Shown here in pieces: positions 21,901 to 34,419 of a stretch of 64,000 bases of DNA. How positions within the stretch are numbered: position 1 is the stretch's first letter; each line of letters opens with the position of its first letter. The notes under the pieces are model-generated. The model ran no database searches. It was not told the DNA's origin and worked only from the letters and a program-made list of their open reading frames with translations. The stretch comes from Histoplasma ohiense (taxonomy: Eukaryota; Ascomycota; Eurotiomycetes; Onygenales; Ajellomycetaceae). The stretch lies in the NCBI GenBank assembly GCA_017607445.1, contig JAEVHH010000001.1, positions 5,766,001 to 5,830,000 of the forward strand, read 5' to 3'. Both the position numbers and the translations under genes were made by a program.

Positions 21901-24478
21901 TCAAATCTACGTGACTCCACATCTTGAGGGTTGGGGTTTTCTCGTCGGTCGATTTATCATCCTTGTTCAGTAGTCTTTCAAAAATCACGTTAAGTTCAAC
22001 GGTCTTCCGAACACCTAAAGCGCCGAGGAATTTCTCCTTGACGTTGTTTAGCCCTGTTACGACAGGTAAATCGTCAAATAGTCTTACAGACGGGAAATAT
22101 GCTTCAGGTGGCCGTTTCATCCCAGACTTGGTTGGGATGATTGTAGTATTTCGCAGAAGACCAGTGAGAGTACCCTTTGTGGATATATCTAAGCTATCCC
22201 ATTGTTTAGATAGCACAGGGAGCACCTGGATAGCAAATGAGGCGGCCTGTGTAATATCTTGGTCTGGACGAAGCAAGCTTCTATTTTTCGCATTTTCTAC
22301 CAGCCATGTAATCCAAGTAGAAATCTGCAGTTCTTTCCATTGCAAGGCCTCCAGAGAATACCTTGGCAAATTCTTCGTGTATTTGAAAGGCATGACGGAC
22401 AGTGGCATTGGCAATTCCGCAGGAATTTTATTCGGGTTCACGAAGCTATTCACATCACTGAGAACAATAACATGGGAGGAAACGCCGCCAGGAGATTCGT
22501 CATTTGCCACTGCCACTCGTAGTAAGGATCGAACAGTCGAAATGTCAATGTCACCGGCGGAAGCTTTTTTGGTAACCCAAGACAGGAATTCTTCCAATTG
22601 TTTTGAGGTCAGAGGATGAGACTCCAACTCTTTGATAATATCTGAGACGTTAATGTCGGTGACAAGGCCGAAATCCGCCAAGCGCTTCACAAAATCCTTT
22701 GCCCCTGTCATAAGCTCGTCTGGTATTACCGGTATGGAACCCATGAAGCTGAGATCCTTGTGTGCAATTCGCACCTGGTGACACGGAAGGATCCCAGAAG
22801 TAGATAATACTTCAATCGTTGCATTTTTGCTACAGGTCCAGAATGAATCTTCGATTACCTGGCCAACCTTCGATGTTGGAGTTGATTCACGGAAGACAAA
22901 CTGGTTGAAAGTATGCACTGCCTCCGGTAATAGATGGGTTATGTCCTCCATCTGAATGTTCGACCGGCCAAGCTGGTTTACTCTAGCCTGAATCCGGTTA
23001 TTGAGAGACGACATCTCAGCGGAGAAGGCGATCCTGCAAACAATTCCTGCAGCTCTCAATAGTTCTAGGTTCCAAGTGCGAACCCACCAGGCATTGAGAT
23101 CAATGCTTTCTCTCTCCACTGTCGGGATTATCGACGGTGCAGAGATATGTGCATTTAAGCCTGTAGTCTGGTGCGTGGGGAAGCCAATAAAGATTCTACC
23201 AGACCTTGAAGGCAGAACGGAGGCAAAGATATCTGCATTCTTTGAGCTGTTGTTTTCTCCAGGTTCCCGGGAGCTATACGATGTCGTTAAAATTGCAAGG
23301 GTGGTCATCTTAGGTGGGGGTTTTTTTGTCGCGCGCTCAAGCTCACGAGCAAACGACGAAACGATGGAGGTGTTGATAGTGGCAGTGTTGATGTGAAGGA
23401 ATACAGATGATGTTCTCGTGGAGATAAGGTCTTCCTGAGCTCCTTGATTGCTCGCCCTCCCTGGGTTGAAGGTTTTGGCAGAGTGGCCAGTCGAGGAAGA
23501 GCCAGTCAGGCGGGAGAAAAAGGATTTCAAAGACGATGTAGGGTCATAATGTCTGGAGCTGTCGAATCGAGACGTGTTGTTTGGGGCTTTCCACAACACT
23601 GCTTCCATCCATGTTGCATCCATCTGAGCAACTTCCTGTATCACGCCGGATACTGTCATATGACCCTCACCAGTTTTGGTCTCAACATCTCTGGGTATTT
23701 TGATTTTAACACTTGGGGCAACTTTTTTAGAAAGATGCAGCAGTTTCCAGCCATCAAGCCAAAGCTCCACAGACTTCAGCCCAACAAATGTTAGGGCACT
23801 GGCGAGAAACTGGCATAAAGGCAAAAGAGCTGGGACTGGAGATGTAGTATTTCTATAATCCAAAACGAAGTTCGTATTTGGGTTTGAATCTGATTCCCCT
23901 AATTTTAGCCGACGGGTGAACAGGGCATTCTCCTTCCAGTAAAACGCGATAGCCTCCGAGCCTGAGGATACGAATGGCTCTTCGCAATCAGAAAATACAC
24001 TGTAAAATCCGACTCCAAACGCCCCAATCTTGGTTTCGTCCGGATTCCCCTCGGCGATCCGCTTAAGCCGAGCCCAGTCGTTTGGGGAGAAGGGAGTTCC
24101 ATTGTTGGTAAGTATCAAACGTTTGAGGGTGTGGTGAGATATGACATGTTTTAGAGAAGTCGGCGGATCAGCCTCAGTAGGGGCTGGGACACTTGTTGAA
24201 GGGATGGTCTCGAACTTGATAGTAACGCTTGAGGCGCAGGCGTCAGCTGCGTTTTGGAGTAGTTCTCGAAGGACGGTCCTGGAGGAACAGAATCAGTCAG
24301 CATGTTGCATGAGGAAAGCAAGGTTACGCGGAGAGGTTAAACACTCTGCATACCATTCACCAGAGTATCGAGCCAACACCTTATCTATGAGTGCGCGGGT
24401 GTTCACAGTTACTGCCTCCTCGTCGTTCCCGGAGCCCAAAGTCCGCGCCTTCAAGGCATTGAAATCGATATCTGACAT
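18975..24478 (-). CDS. Giant fungal GHKL (HSP90-like) ATPase, sacsin/Nov-like, with C-terminal HExxH motif
   Basis: Function unknown. Exons: 24354-24478, 19215-24278 and 18975-19095, with introns of 75 and 119 bp; phases close to give 1769 aa. The N-terminus has all HSP90-like ATP-site motifs: TVLRELLQNAADA (N-box), LTNNGTPF (G1; the usual metal/adenine Asp is Asn) and KIGAFGVGFYSVF (G2). The first intron sits within the Trp codon just before the N-box. A very long middle follows, resembling what I remember as the fungal DUF3684 family. Around 1440-1480 is a Glu/Gln/Lys-rich coiled-coil-like stretch (EEIKRQQQLEEELKQIQE), then a Ser/Pro-rich linker. Near the end, HELAHNLVEDH (His 1712, Glu 1713, His 1716, His 1722) looks like a zinc peptidase motif. 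It is transcribed divergently from TRS120 across 621 bp. The ATPase domain call is secure; the role is not known. Confidence 0.85.
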
Positions 24479-25099
24479 GGTGACAAAAGCGAGTGCACGA
24501 TTAGAGTATAAGAGTGGAGCGAGAGTTCAAGAATAAACCTTGTATTAAGCGACTCCAGGTAGCTAAGATTAGCTGTGTACTTTCATTTGAGTTGCAAAAT
24601 AACGGCGAGTATAAGCTCCGATATCATGCAAGGGGTGTCAAGGCCGTCATACGAAAATGACGTTGATGGATGTTGTTGACTGAATTGCCAGAAGTCAGAG
24701 GGGTAAGCCCAGGGCGAAAGAGGTGAATAAAGGAACTCCGGTATGGCCCTGGCGCCCCAACCAGCGTATTATTCCAAAGACGCGAGCCTCCCTGCCCCAA
24801 AAGTTGTTTGAAGAAGCAAATCCGAAAGAAACGGAACTGCCCCAAGCCTACAGAGTTGGTCTGCGGAGGAAGCTGTATTTCACGTGACAAAGCACAAGAG
24901 CCGCTTGCAGAAGGCACCTCATGTATTTGTATAGCTATTCACTCGGCGACCATTGGACTCTCGGCGCGTTATCTGCCACCTGCAAATTGACCCCGTGCAC
25001 CATCTATGACTTTTAGCTCCTGTTTGTTGCGACCATCTCAGGGAGCGGTCTTGTGCGCATCACGGACTGCCTCCTCTGCCCCTTATTCCAGATGTCAGC
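24479..25099. promoter_or_regulatory. Divergent promoter between GHKL ATPase and TRS120
   Basis: A 621-bp region shared by two outward-facing genes, with CACGTG at 24881-24886 in the context TTCACGTGAC. No ORF here looks real. Confidence 0.55.
24881..24886. promoter_or_regulatory. CACGTG (E-box) in the GHKL ATPase / TRS120 divergent promoter
   Basis: Context TTCACGTGAC, a good match to a Cbf1-type TCACGTGAC site, 214 bp upstream of the TRS120 start. Confidence 0.35.
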
Positions 25100-28000
25100 A
25101 TGGCAGTTGACCCCCTTTCTCCTGTGGCGCCGGCGCGTTTACGAGCTCTACTGCTACCAGTGGGAAATATCAAGCGATCCCGCTTTTTAAACCTTGTCAA
25201 GCGGCTTCAGGATCAAAATGTCGTTCGGTTGGGGGATGTTAGCCCTGATTGCCGCGCCAATAGAAGTATGCGCAGTGGTTTGACCTTTATTTTATTTCTG
25301 TAAATTATTGGCCTTGCTCTTACAGATCTCTAATCGCTGGCTGTAATCCAGATGCGTTCTCACCAATGGCCTTTCCGACGGGCATGATAGTTTACGACCT
25401 ATCCATATCTGTTCCTCCAATTTCCCACCTAGACCTGTATCCGTTCGAAATATTCCGAGAACCCCTTGTTATAATAGCTATTGCGGACGGAACGGAGTTA
25501 CCTGGCCCGCCTGAAGGGACGGGAATATACTCACAAACTCAGTCAAATGGAACCAAGTCGTGTAATTATCCCACCGTAGAGGGGCTCCAGCTACTCCAGC
25601 AAGAGTTAAATACACTCAAGGACAGCCATCCTAAATCACTAGTTCAACAGCTACTAGTATTCGACTATGCTGCTGTGTCGAAGCTTGTTACAGGCCCTGA
25701 CACGGTGATATGGGTTCCCCGCCCTGAAGCCGCTCGATCAACAACGGTGAAAACAGTGATGTGTGATATCACTTCGCGACTACTCGGGGAACTATCCGGA
25801 CTTGCGGAAAAGATTCAAGAATGGCCAACAGTTGAATCCCCAAAGGCCTCATCTTGGGGTCCACGACGAACGCCCGAAGTCCGTCCACCAGTGTCTGAAA
25901 AGTTACAACATAGAATGACTATGCCTGCGCAATTGCCAGGTGCTAACGGAACTTCCATCAATACCTCTGATACCAATTTCCAGCCGGCGGAGCATGATTC
26001 CCCAACCACTTTTGATGAAATCACCCGATCCATTCAGGTTTCCAACCGTGTGACATCCTCCATTAAAGCGTCTTCGAAACCTGGTTCAAAGGAACATAGC
26101 CGTGAACGAATGTCAGCACAAGGACTTGTGTTTGTAGCTGCAAGTGAGAGAAGCAAAAGTCGAGTTAAAGGCCGTTTGAGCATAGTCATGGGCGCCTTGT
26201 TTCTTCAAGCTGGTCGGTGGCCTGATTCACTCAAGGAACTGGCTGAGGGCGCGACAATAGCGCGGGCAAACAGCGATTATATTTGGCATGCAAAAGCTCT
26301 GGAGTCAATTCTACAATGTCTACTAATGTTAGGGTGGGCTGGTATGGACTTTAAGGTATGATTTTACAAACCCCGTTACGCCGTAGAAAAATTCCTGGTC
26401 AGAAATAACCGCAAACTAACAGTAGTCCCATCTTTTCAGATTCCACAAATTTGCTATCCAACAGCAGATAAATTTTCAAAATCTGTTTCCCAAACACCAT
26501 CTCTGAGCCACACTGAACTCTATAGTATCGGCCAATCGAATCCCGAGAACCGCAGAGTTTCACTTCAGAACCTAGCAAATCTTCTTCCCGATCTCGCAAA
26601 CAATATCCTGAATCTTTACACTCGAGCAGCAAATATTACAGATGAGCCAGTCCCACAACTTGTATTTTCAGAAACCGTGATTCGACTTGCACGTATTCTC
26701 GCTACTGTTTATATTCGCGATGGTTCTCTTGATGATAGCGCACTGGGAAATATCGTCATGAATGACTCGTTGAAGTTTGTCCGTTCCCAAGAACGCCCTC
26801 GAGGTACCGTGTCACTCCGAAAGTCAGATATAGCTAGCTTCTTGTTCCGTGCTTTACCGGCTTCGCTAGGTACCGATGTTCCAATTACTGATTCCACTCC
26901 GATTTTGGTTGGTATGTCGTCCGTGCTCTCCTCACTAGGTTTAGATCGGAAAAATGCGTTTGTGTTGCAACTTTTATTTTCTATCTTAATTCCAGGGTTG
27001 GTCCAGGCACGGAAAATTGGCGCTGCTGAAGTTGGAATCCATCCCGCTGCGGGCTTATCCGCTCTCAGCTATTCGGCTTTTGAAATGAATGCCTTGGATG
27101 CTGGCCCGGGAAATATGGAAGACAGCATCAGGATTTTGCTGGCTTTGGTGGGTAAGATCTACGGCGTCCCGGGCATAATGATTTGCACCGACAATGGACA
27201 AGATCTTTCCAGGCATAACTCAACTGCGAAAAGTGAAACTATACCTGAATATGACTCCGTTGATTCAATAGTTGACAGAGCATTTCGTCATTCGGTAATG
27301 AATGGGTTTGGGGACCACACATTGAAAGTCGAAATTCTTAAGGCATGCATTAATCTTTGCGAAGCACTGCCTGACTTCCAAGGTGTCCTGCAATTTACAG
27401 TTGACCTTCTTCAAACAGTCAAAGGCACCCCCATGCTTCTTCCAGACAGCTATCTCGGACTACCTTTCATACCCTTACAGGAGCAGGTACGCTTGTTTAA
27501 CAACGTGAAACGAACCGTTGCGGCTGCAAAGAAGCTTGGCGATTCTAATCTAGAGGCTGAATATTGGGATGACTTCATGGTGCGAGGTGTGGAACTTGTC
27601 AATCCCTCTGACTTCAAATCGCCCGTCAGACGGTCAAGAACGGACTTCGGGTTTGCCAATGTCGAGGAGCGCCTGGAGAAAAAGAATCCGTTTATATACA
27701 GCACTTTCTCCAAGGCTACCACAAAACGCTCGGAAGATCTCTTGATTGCTGAGGAACCTGCTACCTTCAAGGTCACTCTTCAAAACCCCTTCGAGTTCGA
27801 TGTGGAAATCGAGAGTTTGCGGATAGATGGGACTGGCGTTCCTTTCGAAGCAGCAGCCACCCATGGACTATGGCTTGCACCATTCACTACTCAGGAATAT
27901 TACATCTCTGGCGTTGCAGCAACCGAAGGTACGCTGGAAATAAGGGGATGTACAGTCAAGGTCAAATTTTGCCGTGAAAGAATATTTCCTATCTTCAAAA

Positions 28001-29841
28001 ACTTCTGGAAGCCGCAGAAGGAACAGAAAATAAAACGAACAGGACTGGCCGCAAAGGAACCCTTCTCAGAACGTCCCTTGTCTTGGAGCTCAAATGCATC
28101 ACGTAGTAGATTAGGGGCAAGCAGGAAAGGTCCAGAGCCGGATATCGTGTTTATTAAAGTTATCCAAAAGCAGCCAACAGTCATCATCTACTCAACATCG
28201 CTCTCGCAATCGGCTATCATGTTGCTGGAAGGGGAGACACGATCATTCGATATTACGCTTCAGAACATTTCGACTTGCCCGTTGGATTTCATTTCATTTA
28301 GCTTTGAGGACTCTTCAACACCCCAACTCCAATCAGCTCTCAACAATAAAGAAAACCTGCCCACCGATATATACGAATTAGAGTTACGGCTCTCTACAAA
28401 CCCAGCCATGACATGGCGGCGTGACAAGCTCCACGATTATGAGCTCTCGATCGCTCCGGGAGAAACTGCAACTTTCACGATTGACATATATGGAAAGCCA
28501 GGCCTTGATAATGCCATACTCAAGATTGACTATGCGAACGTTTGTACCTCGTTAGCAGATCTCCCGGAAACATTTTACTGCAGACAGATTTCCTTACCAT
28601 TAACTGTCACCGTTAATGCAGGCGTTGACGTCACAAGATGTGATGTGCTACCATTTACCAGTGATTTTGCATGTGATAATAATAACCTGCAGCAAAGCGA
28701 AGATTCACGCACATCACTTGGCGACAAGAAAGCCATTAAATCAATAGAGTCCTCGTCAACACCACGATCCATCACCCAATTTCGAGAAGCACAATTTTCA
28801 CAGACATTCTCCCGCATTGGGCTCAGTTCCTTCGGATTCGACCATTGCTTGTTACTTCTTGATTTGCGCAACGCCTGGCCCAATCCTCTAACAGTCTCGC
28901 TATTTGTAAACGAAAATATTTCGGACGGAGCGAAAAGTCCTGATGATAAACTGAAACACAATCCTGTTGGCATCCACGAGATCTTCGACGAACTTCAGCC
29001 AGGCCATATCTCCCGGTTTCTACTGGTCGTTCCCCGTGTCTACCTAGAGAACGCGCAAAAGCCCATCCCATCATTAAACGTCGGCAACAAGCGTCAATTT
29101 GTAATCAGTGCAAATAAACTCGATTACGAAGCAGAGTCTTCCGCGAGGGAATGCTTTTGGTTTCGAGAGGAACTTCTCAAGCACTTGCGCGGGTCGTGGA
29201 AAGACGTGGCGACTGGTCGTGGGGGGGTCATTGATCTGCGAGCCATCCGACTGAACGCACGGATGGTTGACGCTCTCCGAATTGATGATGCCGATGTCGC
29301 TTTCTCTTTGCGCCCGTACACAGGAGACAGCAGTAACGATAAGACAATCGAAAACGGCATCGATAGCGTCTCCCAAACCGGCCACTCCAAATTCACTGTG
29401 AAAACAAACACCTTCCTCACACTCTCGGCCACAATTATAAACCGTTCGTCCAAACCAATTCACCCACTCCTCCGCCTCCAGCCCAGCCTGCGCCATACCC
29501 CACATGCCATCGCTCTCGATCTCTCCAAACGGCTCGCGTGGTCTGGGATGCTACAACGCGCCCTGCCCATTCTCGAACCGCACCAGACCACGGAGGTAAC
29601 TCTGGGTGTTACGGCTTTGTGTCATGGAGAATATGAAATCGGTGCAAGCGTTGAGGAAATCCGACGCTTGAATCCCTCTCCACCAGAGGTCGCTATTGGC
29701 CAAGGAGCTACGGAAAAGTTGAGGGATTCCGCTGCCACTGTGTCAGATCCATATTTCGATAATTTCTTTATTGCAAATACCCCGAAGCGCAGACGAATAT
29801 GGCATTCGCGGGTGCCATGTGTGATATCCGCTCGCGATTGA
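25100..29841 (+). CDS. TRS120: TRAPPII complex subunit Trs120 (TRAPPC9; HypA)
   Basis: Large subunit specific to TRAPPII, the exchange factor complex for late-Golgi Rab11/Ypt31-type GTPases; hypA of Aspergillus nidulans is the orthologue, needed for hyphal growth. Exons: 25100-25265, 25352-26355 and 26440-29841, with introns of 86 and 84 bp; phases close to give 1523 aa. The start is MAVDPLSPVAPARLRALLLP; the first junction gives RNAFSPMAFPTGMIVYDL, a conserved Trs120 block, followed by DLYPFEIFREPLVIIAIADG. The middle and C-terminal half contain beta-rich segments (TFKVTLQNPFEFDVEIESL, SFDITLQNISTCPLDF) like the immunoglobulin-like repeats of the family. A nearer in-frame acceptor for exon 2 (about 25325) would give an early stop, so 25351 was used. 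Confidence 0.93.
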
Positions 29842-30948
29842 ACATAATATGTATGTTTTGGCGGATCTACTTTTGGCTATTACTTTGCAGGTCGCTTAAT
29901 CCTTCCTGTCTGACTTGTTATATTGTTTTCCAAGCCCATACTGTATACACTGCGTTGAGTCATTCGCCTCGCCCCTCAGATCTAGCGATCCATTTTACAT
30001 ATTTCCGAACCCAAGGCCTATGCTCCTGGCACCCTACATATATAACCTGAGCATCACCTTGTTCTTTTGTTGGTTCTTTTCTTCTCTTTTTTTGGCCTAC
30101 CTGATCTGATTTATGTGTGCGTAGAAATGTATATTCGAACACTCCCGGTTCATGATAATGAATATAAATGCCAGCGGGTTACGAACTTCAGGACGGGGAT
30201 GAATATGACGAGCCCTTTACATCGTTTTATTTTCCTTTGTTAGAATAATAATTATTTCGAAATTTCTAACTCACCCTCCAAACTATTCATATCCCCGATT
30301 CCATTCCCCGAAGAATAAGCTCCCTTGTCAACTTCTCTTCTCTTTGCCAATTATTCACTAGCACAAGCTATCTCGAGAAGCAGAATCTCCTTAGCTATCC
30401 AAATACATCCATCCAACAAACTTCCGCCCCGTTCCAGCCACGGTGTCTGCTGCATGCATAAATCCCGAATACGAACAGAATTTGACTTTCGCAAAATGCC
30501 GAGGTTTATTTTTTCAACTCTTGCCCGAAGAAATACAACGACAAAAAAATGCAGTAACATCCCATTCGTGTTGCTTGTGGCTGCAGACATCGAGTCACCC
30601 GCCAGCTTGCCGCTGCCAAAGCTGCCTCCGATTTGCTGCTGGCGCAGTCTGTCTCTCGCTAGCCCAAGCCCGACCAGCGATCCTGAGCAACAATAGAACC
30701 ATGGAACCATGGCGCTATCCAGATTGCTTTCCGAGCTGGTCGGGGCTCGTTTTAAGCTCTATAAAATGGCTTGTCTTTTCTTGTTCCTGTCGTTTCCCCT
30801 TCGAAATTTAATGTAATTCAAATATAATAATACTCCAAGAGCATCATACTGCCTCCGCGTGCGTTGTTTGTCGTTCATATTTATATCCAGCGGAAGCAGA
30901 ATCCCCAAGTACCTACGCTTTCGCCCAGTATCTATCTCTTCTTTGCCA
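29842..30948. other. Intergenic: TRS120 downstream / alpha-beta hydrolase upstream region
   Basis: About 1.1 kb. Two overlapping opposite-strand ORFs of about 120 codons (30325-30710) have no recognisable product. The presumed promoter of the hydrolase gene lies at the right end. Confidence 0.5.
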
Positions 30949-32855
30949 ATGGGCTATCTCTCCTCCCTTTTACCCAGCGGAAAGGTTTCCTTCCACTATG
31001 CGCCAAACGTTCTCCAGCTAGCACTTAAACGCTCAGCATCCCTCGCCACTCCATCCACCTCACCCATTCAAGAAGACACAAAAGAAGACACACAAGATGA
31101 AAAGGACCAAGACCAACCCTACATCTCCCTCGCAGAACTTTGCGAAACCTCCACCCCGAACAAATGCCAGTTAAACCCACTCCTCTTCAACGGTCACCTC
31201 CAAACAGCTTACACAGCCGTTAAAAGTAACGACATCCCCGTGTACTACAAACGTTGGACCTTCCAGTCCAACAGTGCAGCTTACAGGGGCACCTTCGATG
31301 TCGACTTCGTCGTCCCGCCCTATGAAATCTCGCTAACCGAAGATACGAACCGTGGGGCCCAGGAGACGATAAGCAAGTCACCCAAGAATGCCGCTCCGCC
31401 TCCCCATCTCCTCCCGCCCCGCACGACCTTCTTCACAGAAGAGGAGTTCGCCTCCCTCCCCTCCACCACAGACACGACTCCTATGCTGGTGGTCTTGCAC
31501 GGCTTATCCGGCGGTTCGCATGAGATCTACCTCCGCCATGTGATTGCGCCGCTGTTCGAGGCTGGGTGGGCAGCATGCGTGCTGAATTTCCGCGGGTGCG
31601 GCAAGTCGCGCATTACGAGTCCGATTCTCTACAATGCGCGCGCGACATGGGATGTGCGGCAGCTTGTGGGGTGGGTGAAAGAGGCGTTTCCGCAAAGGAG
31701 GCTGTTTGGGATTGGGTTTTCGTTGGGGGCGAATGTTTTGACGAATGTAGGTTTTCGTTTTCTCCTGTTTTATTAATGCTAACTTTTCTTTTCTCCTCCA
31801 GTATCTCGGTGAAGAGGGCGCATCCTGCCCTCTCTCAGCCGCCGTCATCTGCTCCAGTCCCTGGAATCTAGAAGTCAGCTCATTAGCGCTGAAGCGATCA
31901 TGGATGGGAATGGAAGTGTACTCCAAGACTATGGGCAGTAATATGAAAAACCTGTTTGAACAGTAAGATTTATCGCATTTGGAGCTTACGTGGAGGTCAT
32001 CTCGTGAGGTGAGAAAGAATGTACAAAAACTAACGATCGAAACTCCAATTTTAACATATAGGCATGTCCACGAAATTTCCAAACATCCGGCTGTCAACGT
32101 TGAGAGAGTTCTAAATATTAAATATCTTCATGAATTTGATAGGTGCGTGTACATTCACTTACTTCCATCGCGGGACTCCTCAAATATTATATATCCCTAT
32201 CTCCCATGGACAGTGCAATAGGCAATGGAGAGAAGAAAGTCACTATTTGGTTTTGACCAAAAGCTAAATATATCTCAAACAGAGAACTTCAAGGACCCGT
32301 ATGGGGTTACCCTACAGAAACCGCTTATTATCGTGACGCTTCCTCCGTCGACTCTATATTCGCCATAAAGGTTCCATTCTTCGCCATCCAGGCAGAGGAT
32401 GACCCTGTAAGTATACTTATCCATATATATCCAGTACGGCTCATTTTCTAACATGTGAGCACCACAGATCGCTGTTGGTGAAGCGTTACCATATGAGGAG
32501 ATCAAGCAGACGCCGTATGGTGTCATGTGCACGACGTCCTGGGGCGGACATTTATCTTGGTTCGAATATGGGGGCACCAGGTGGTTTACGAAGCCGGTAT
32601 GTCCAAACAAACATAACAACGTGTCCCATACTTACATAGAACCAAATATGACAGATAACAACCTTTCTGACCAAAATGGCAACTGAAATCGATCTCGATG
32701 CACCCTACAATATTGAAGGTGCTGATGCCCACGAGATAAATCGAAAGACTCAACAGCAAGACACTTATGTCGACCCTATGCCGAAATTCTTTGCCATGCG
32801 TCGGAAGATGGACTTGCCGATCGTGAATTTCATGGGGGTCGAAAGGGATGATTAA
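30949..32855 (+). CDS. Alpha/beta hydrolase of the ABHD1/3-EHT1-YMR210W family
   Basis: Serine acyl-hydrolase or acyltransferase. Yeast relatives Eht1, Eeb1 and YMR210W form medium-chain ethyl esters or hydrolyse monoacylglycerol. Six exons: 30949-31746, 31802-31962, 32062-32142, 32283-32406, 32468-32596 and 32655-32855, with introns of 55-140 bp; phases close to give 497 aa. LNPLLFNGHLQT is a family signature. The oxyanion-side motif is VVLHGLSGGSHE, the nucleophile elbow GIGFSLGAN (Ser 258), the acid AIQAEDDP and the His TSWGGHLSW. FRGCG follows strand 4. An in-frame ATG at 30859 would add 30 residues; I prefer 30949 because MGYLSSLLPSG begins the part that resembles the family. The exact substrate cannot be read from sequence. 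Confidence 0.9.
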
Positions 32856-33186
32856 CTGGCGCAATATTTTGGATTTGCTGCCTTGCGAATAGGTAATCTG
32901 TATTATATGATGAATGATATTTTCCCCTCGATATTCTAGATTTAAGACACATATTTTGATAATAGAGTAGAATTGAAACGCATGGTTAATTCCATGCCAC
33001 TCTGTACATATCGAAAGGAGAACCATGCTCTTAAAAACCCACGCAAGTACTTAAGTCAATCAAAATTAAGAAAGCAAAAGAAAAGAAATGGTATCATGAT
33101 TAGCATCGTCCCTTCCAGTAAATAAGATACTTTTCCGTGGACTCCATTGTCAACCTATACCACAACATATAGTTCAGTCCCTCCTT
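32856..33186. other. Intergenic: convergent hydrolase / LOC1 3' region
   Basis: A 331-bp AT-rich stretch between two convergent genes; presumed 3' untranslated regions and terminators. Nothing else is seen. Confidence 0.5.
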
Positions 33187-34042
33187 TTATGTGAACGACA
33201 CCCGCTTCCGATTGGGCTTCGACCTCGATGTTTTCGAGGATGAGAACTCCTTAGCTTCTCCTGATGACGGATTTTTCCCATCACCCTTACCCTCACCAGA
33301 ATCAGGCCGCCTTTTCTTGCGGAGAGAATCTTTCACTTTTTCCTATTTGGCAACGACCGTTAGAATCAAAATAAATGCAGATGTAAATATGGTGAAAACA
33401 TAACACTAGAAGAAAATGAATACATAAATCATGCGAAGTTAACATACCAACTTCTCCTTCTTCTCCATCTGCCTAGCTTCTGCTTCCTTCCTCCTCGCTT
33501 CACGGATCTCTTCCATCTGCCTCGCCTTCATCATCTTCGACTCAATCTGGCCTTCTTTCTCTGCATTCACTATGGCTAGGATAGTCATCATACTTTCCTA
33601 TAGTATAACAATGGAGAAAAAAGGGGGGAAACCCTCCATCAGCCCACTTATCCGCCCACAGGATTCCATTCCCATATCCTTCTCAACGCAAATTCACTCA
33701 ACCCCGATTAAAACATACCTGATCATCCACAAACACTTTCCCCTTCTTCATCCCCTTAGGCTTCGTCACGCCTACAGGCGTAATCATATTCAGCTGCGGC
33801 AGATCCAGCTCCTTCTCGGTGTATATGCGCTTCTTCCTCTTTTTTAGATTCTCCGGGGCGGTGCGAGGTTTGGCCGTTACTTCCTTAGGCAGGGGACGGC
33901 GGATGGAAGATTTTGACTTTGGCTTAGAGACGCGGGAGCTAGAAGCGAGGGGTTTGGATTTGGATTTGGATTTGGAGGAAGAGGACGACTTGTTTGAGGG
34001 CTTGGAGGTGGATTTGGATGAGGAGCCTCTGTTTGGCGCCAT
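33187..34042 (-). CDS. LOC1: Loc1-like 60S ribosomal subunit assembly/export protein
   Basis: Basic nucleolar protein needed for 60S assembly and, in yeast, ASH1 mRNA localisation. Exons: 33719-34042, 33448-33597 and 33187-33342, with introns of 121 and 105 bp, all in phase 0; product 209 aa. It starts MAPNRGSSSK, with a long Ser/Lys low-complexity region. The conserved core reads KRIYTEKELDLPQLNMI, then ITPVGVTKPKGMKKGKVFVDDQ, and continues in exon 2 with MMTILAIVNAEKEGQIESKM. A charged Glu/Arg/Lys helix (coiled coil) follows, and exon 3 adds KVKDSLRKKRR. The track-like upstream residues MLTLFT are untranslated in my model because MAPNRG is the first family-like start. It diverges from the complex I subunit gene. 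Confidence 0.9.
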
Positions 34043-34419
34043 TGTGAAAAGGGTAAGCACGGGTTTGCACTTAACTGTGGGGGAGTATGCGAATTTTGTA
34101 CAGCAGAGGGTTGGTGGACGGGTCCGGAGTCAAGAAGTGTTAGGTAGCGGTAGCGGATGGAACTCCGGATATTGTATTTAGTACATTTATTACTATATTC
34201 TTGAAAACAACTCGTCTCTCATTTCGAGTCGTGGTTCATAGAACGTACAGTACAAAAAATTCATGGCAATATTTATCATGAAGGCGGTGAGCCCCCCAGT
34301 AGCCGTCACGGCATCTCAATTAGAGATCCGAGCTCCATGTAACAGTGAACGCATTCACCACATCTATCGCGCCCGCGATCCACGTCCGGTTCCTTATAGA
34401 CAGACACATACCGTCCACG
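34043..34419. promoter_or_regulatory. Divergent promoter between LOC1 and NDUFA6 homologue
   Basis: A 377-bp region shared by two outward-facing genes. I see no strongly conserved element. Confidence 0.5.

Noticed and set aside
21924..22619. Plus-strand ORF of 231 codons
   Set aside because: Antisense to the GHKL ATPase exon 2, with no domain of its own.
30325..30710. Overlapping plus and minus ORFs of about 120 codons upstream of the hydrolase gene
   Set aside because: Both lie in a promoter-like intergenic region and match nothing; at most one could be real and neither has support.
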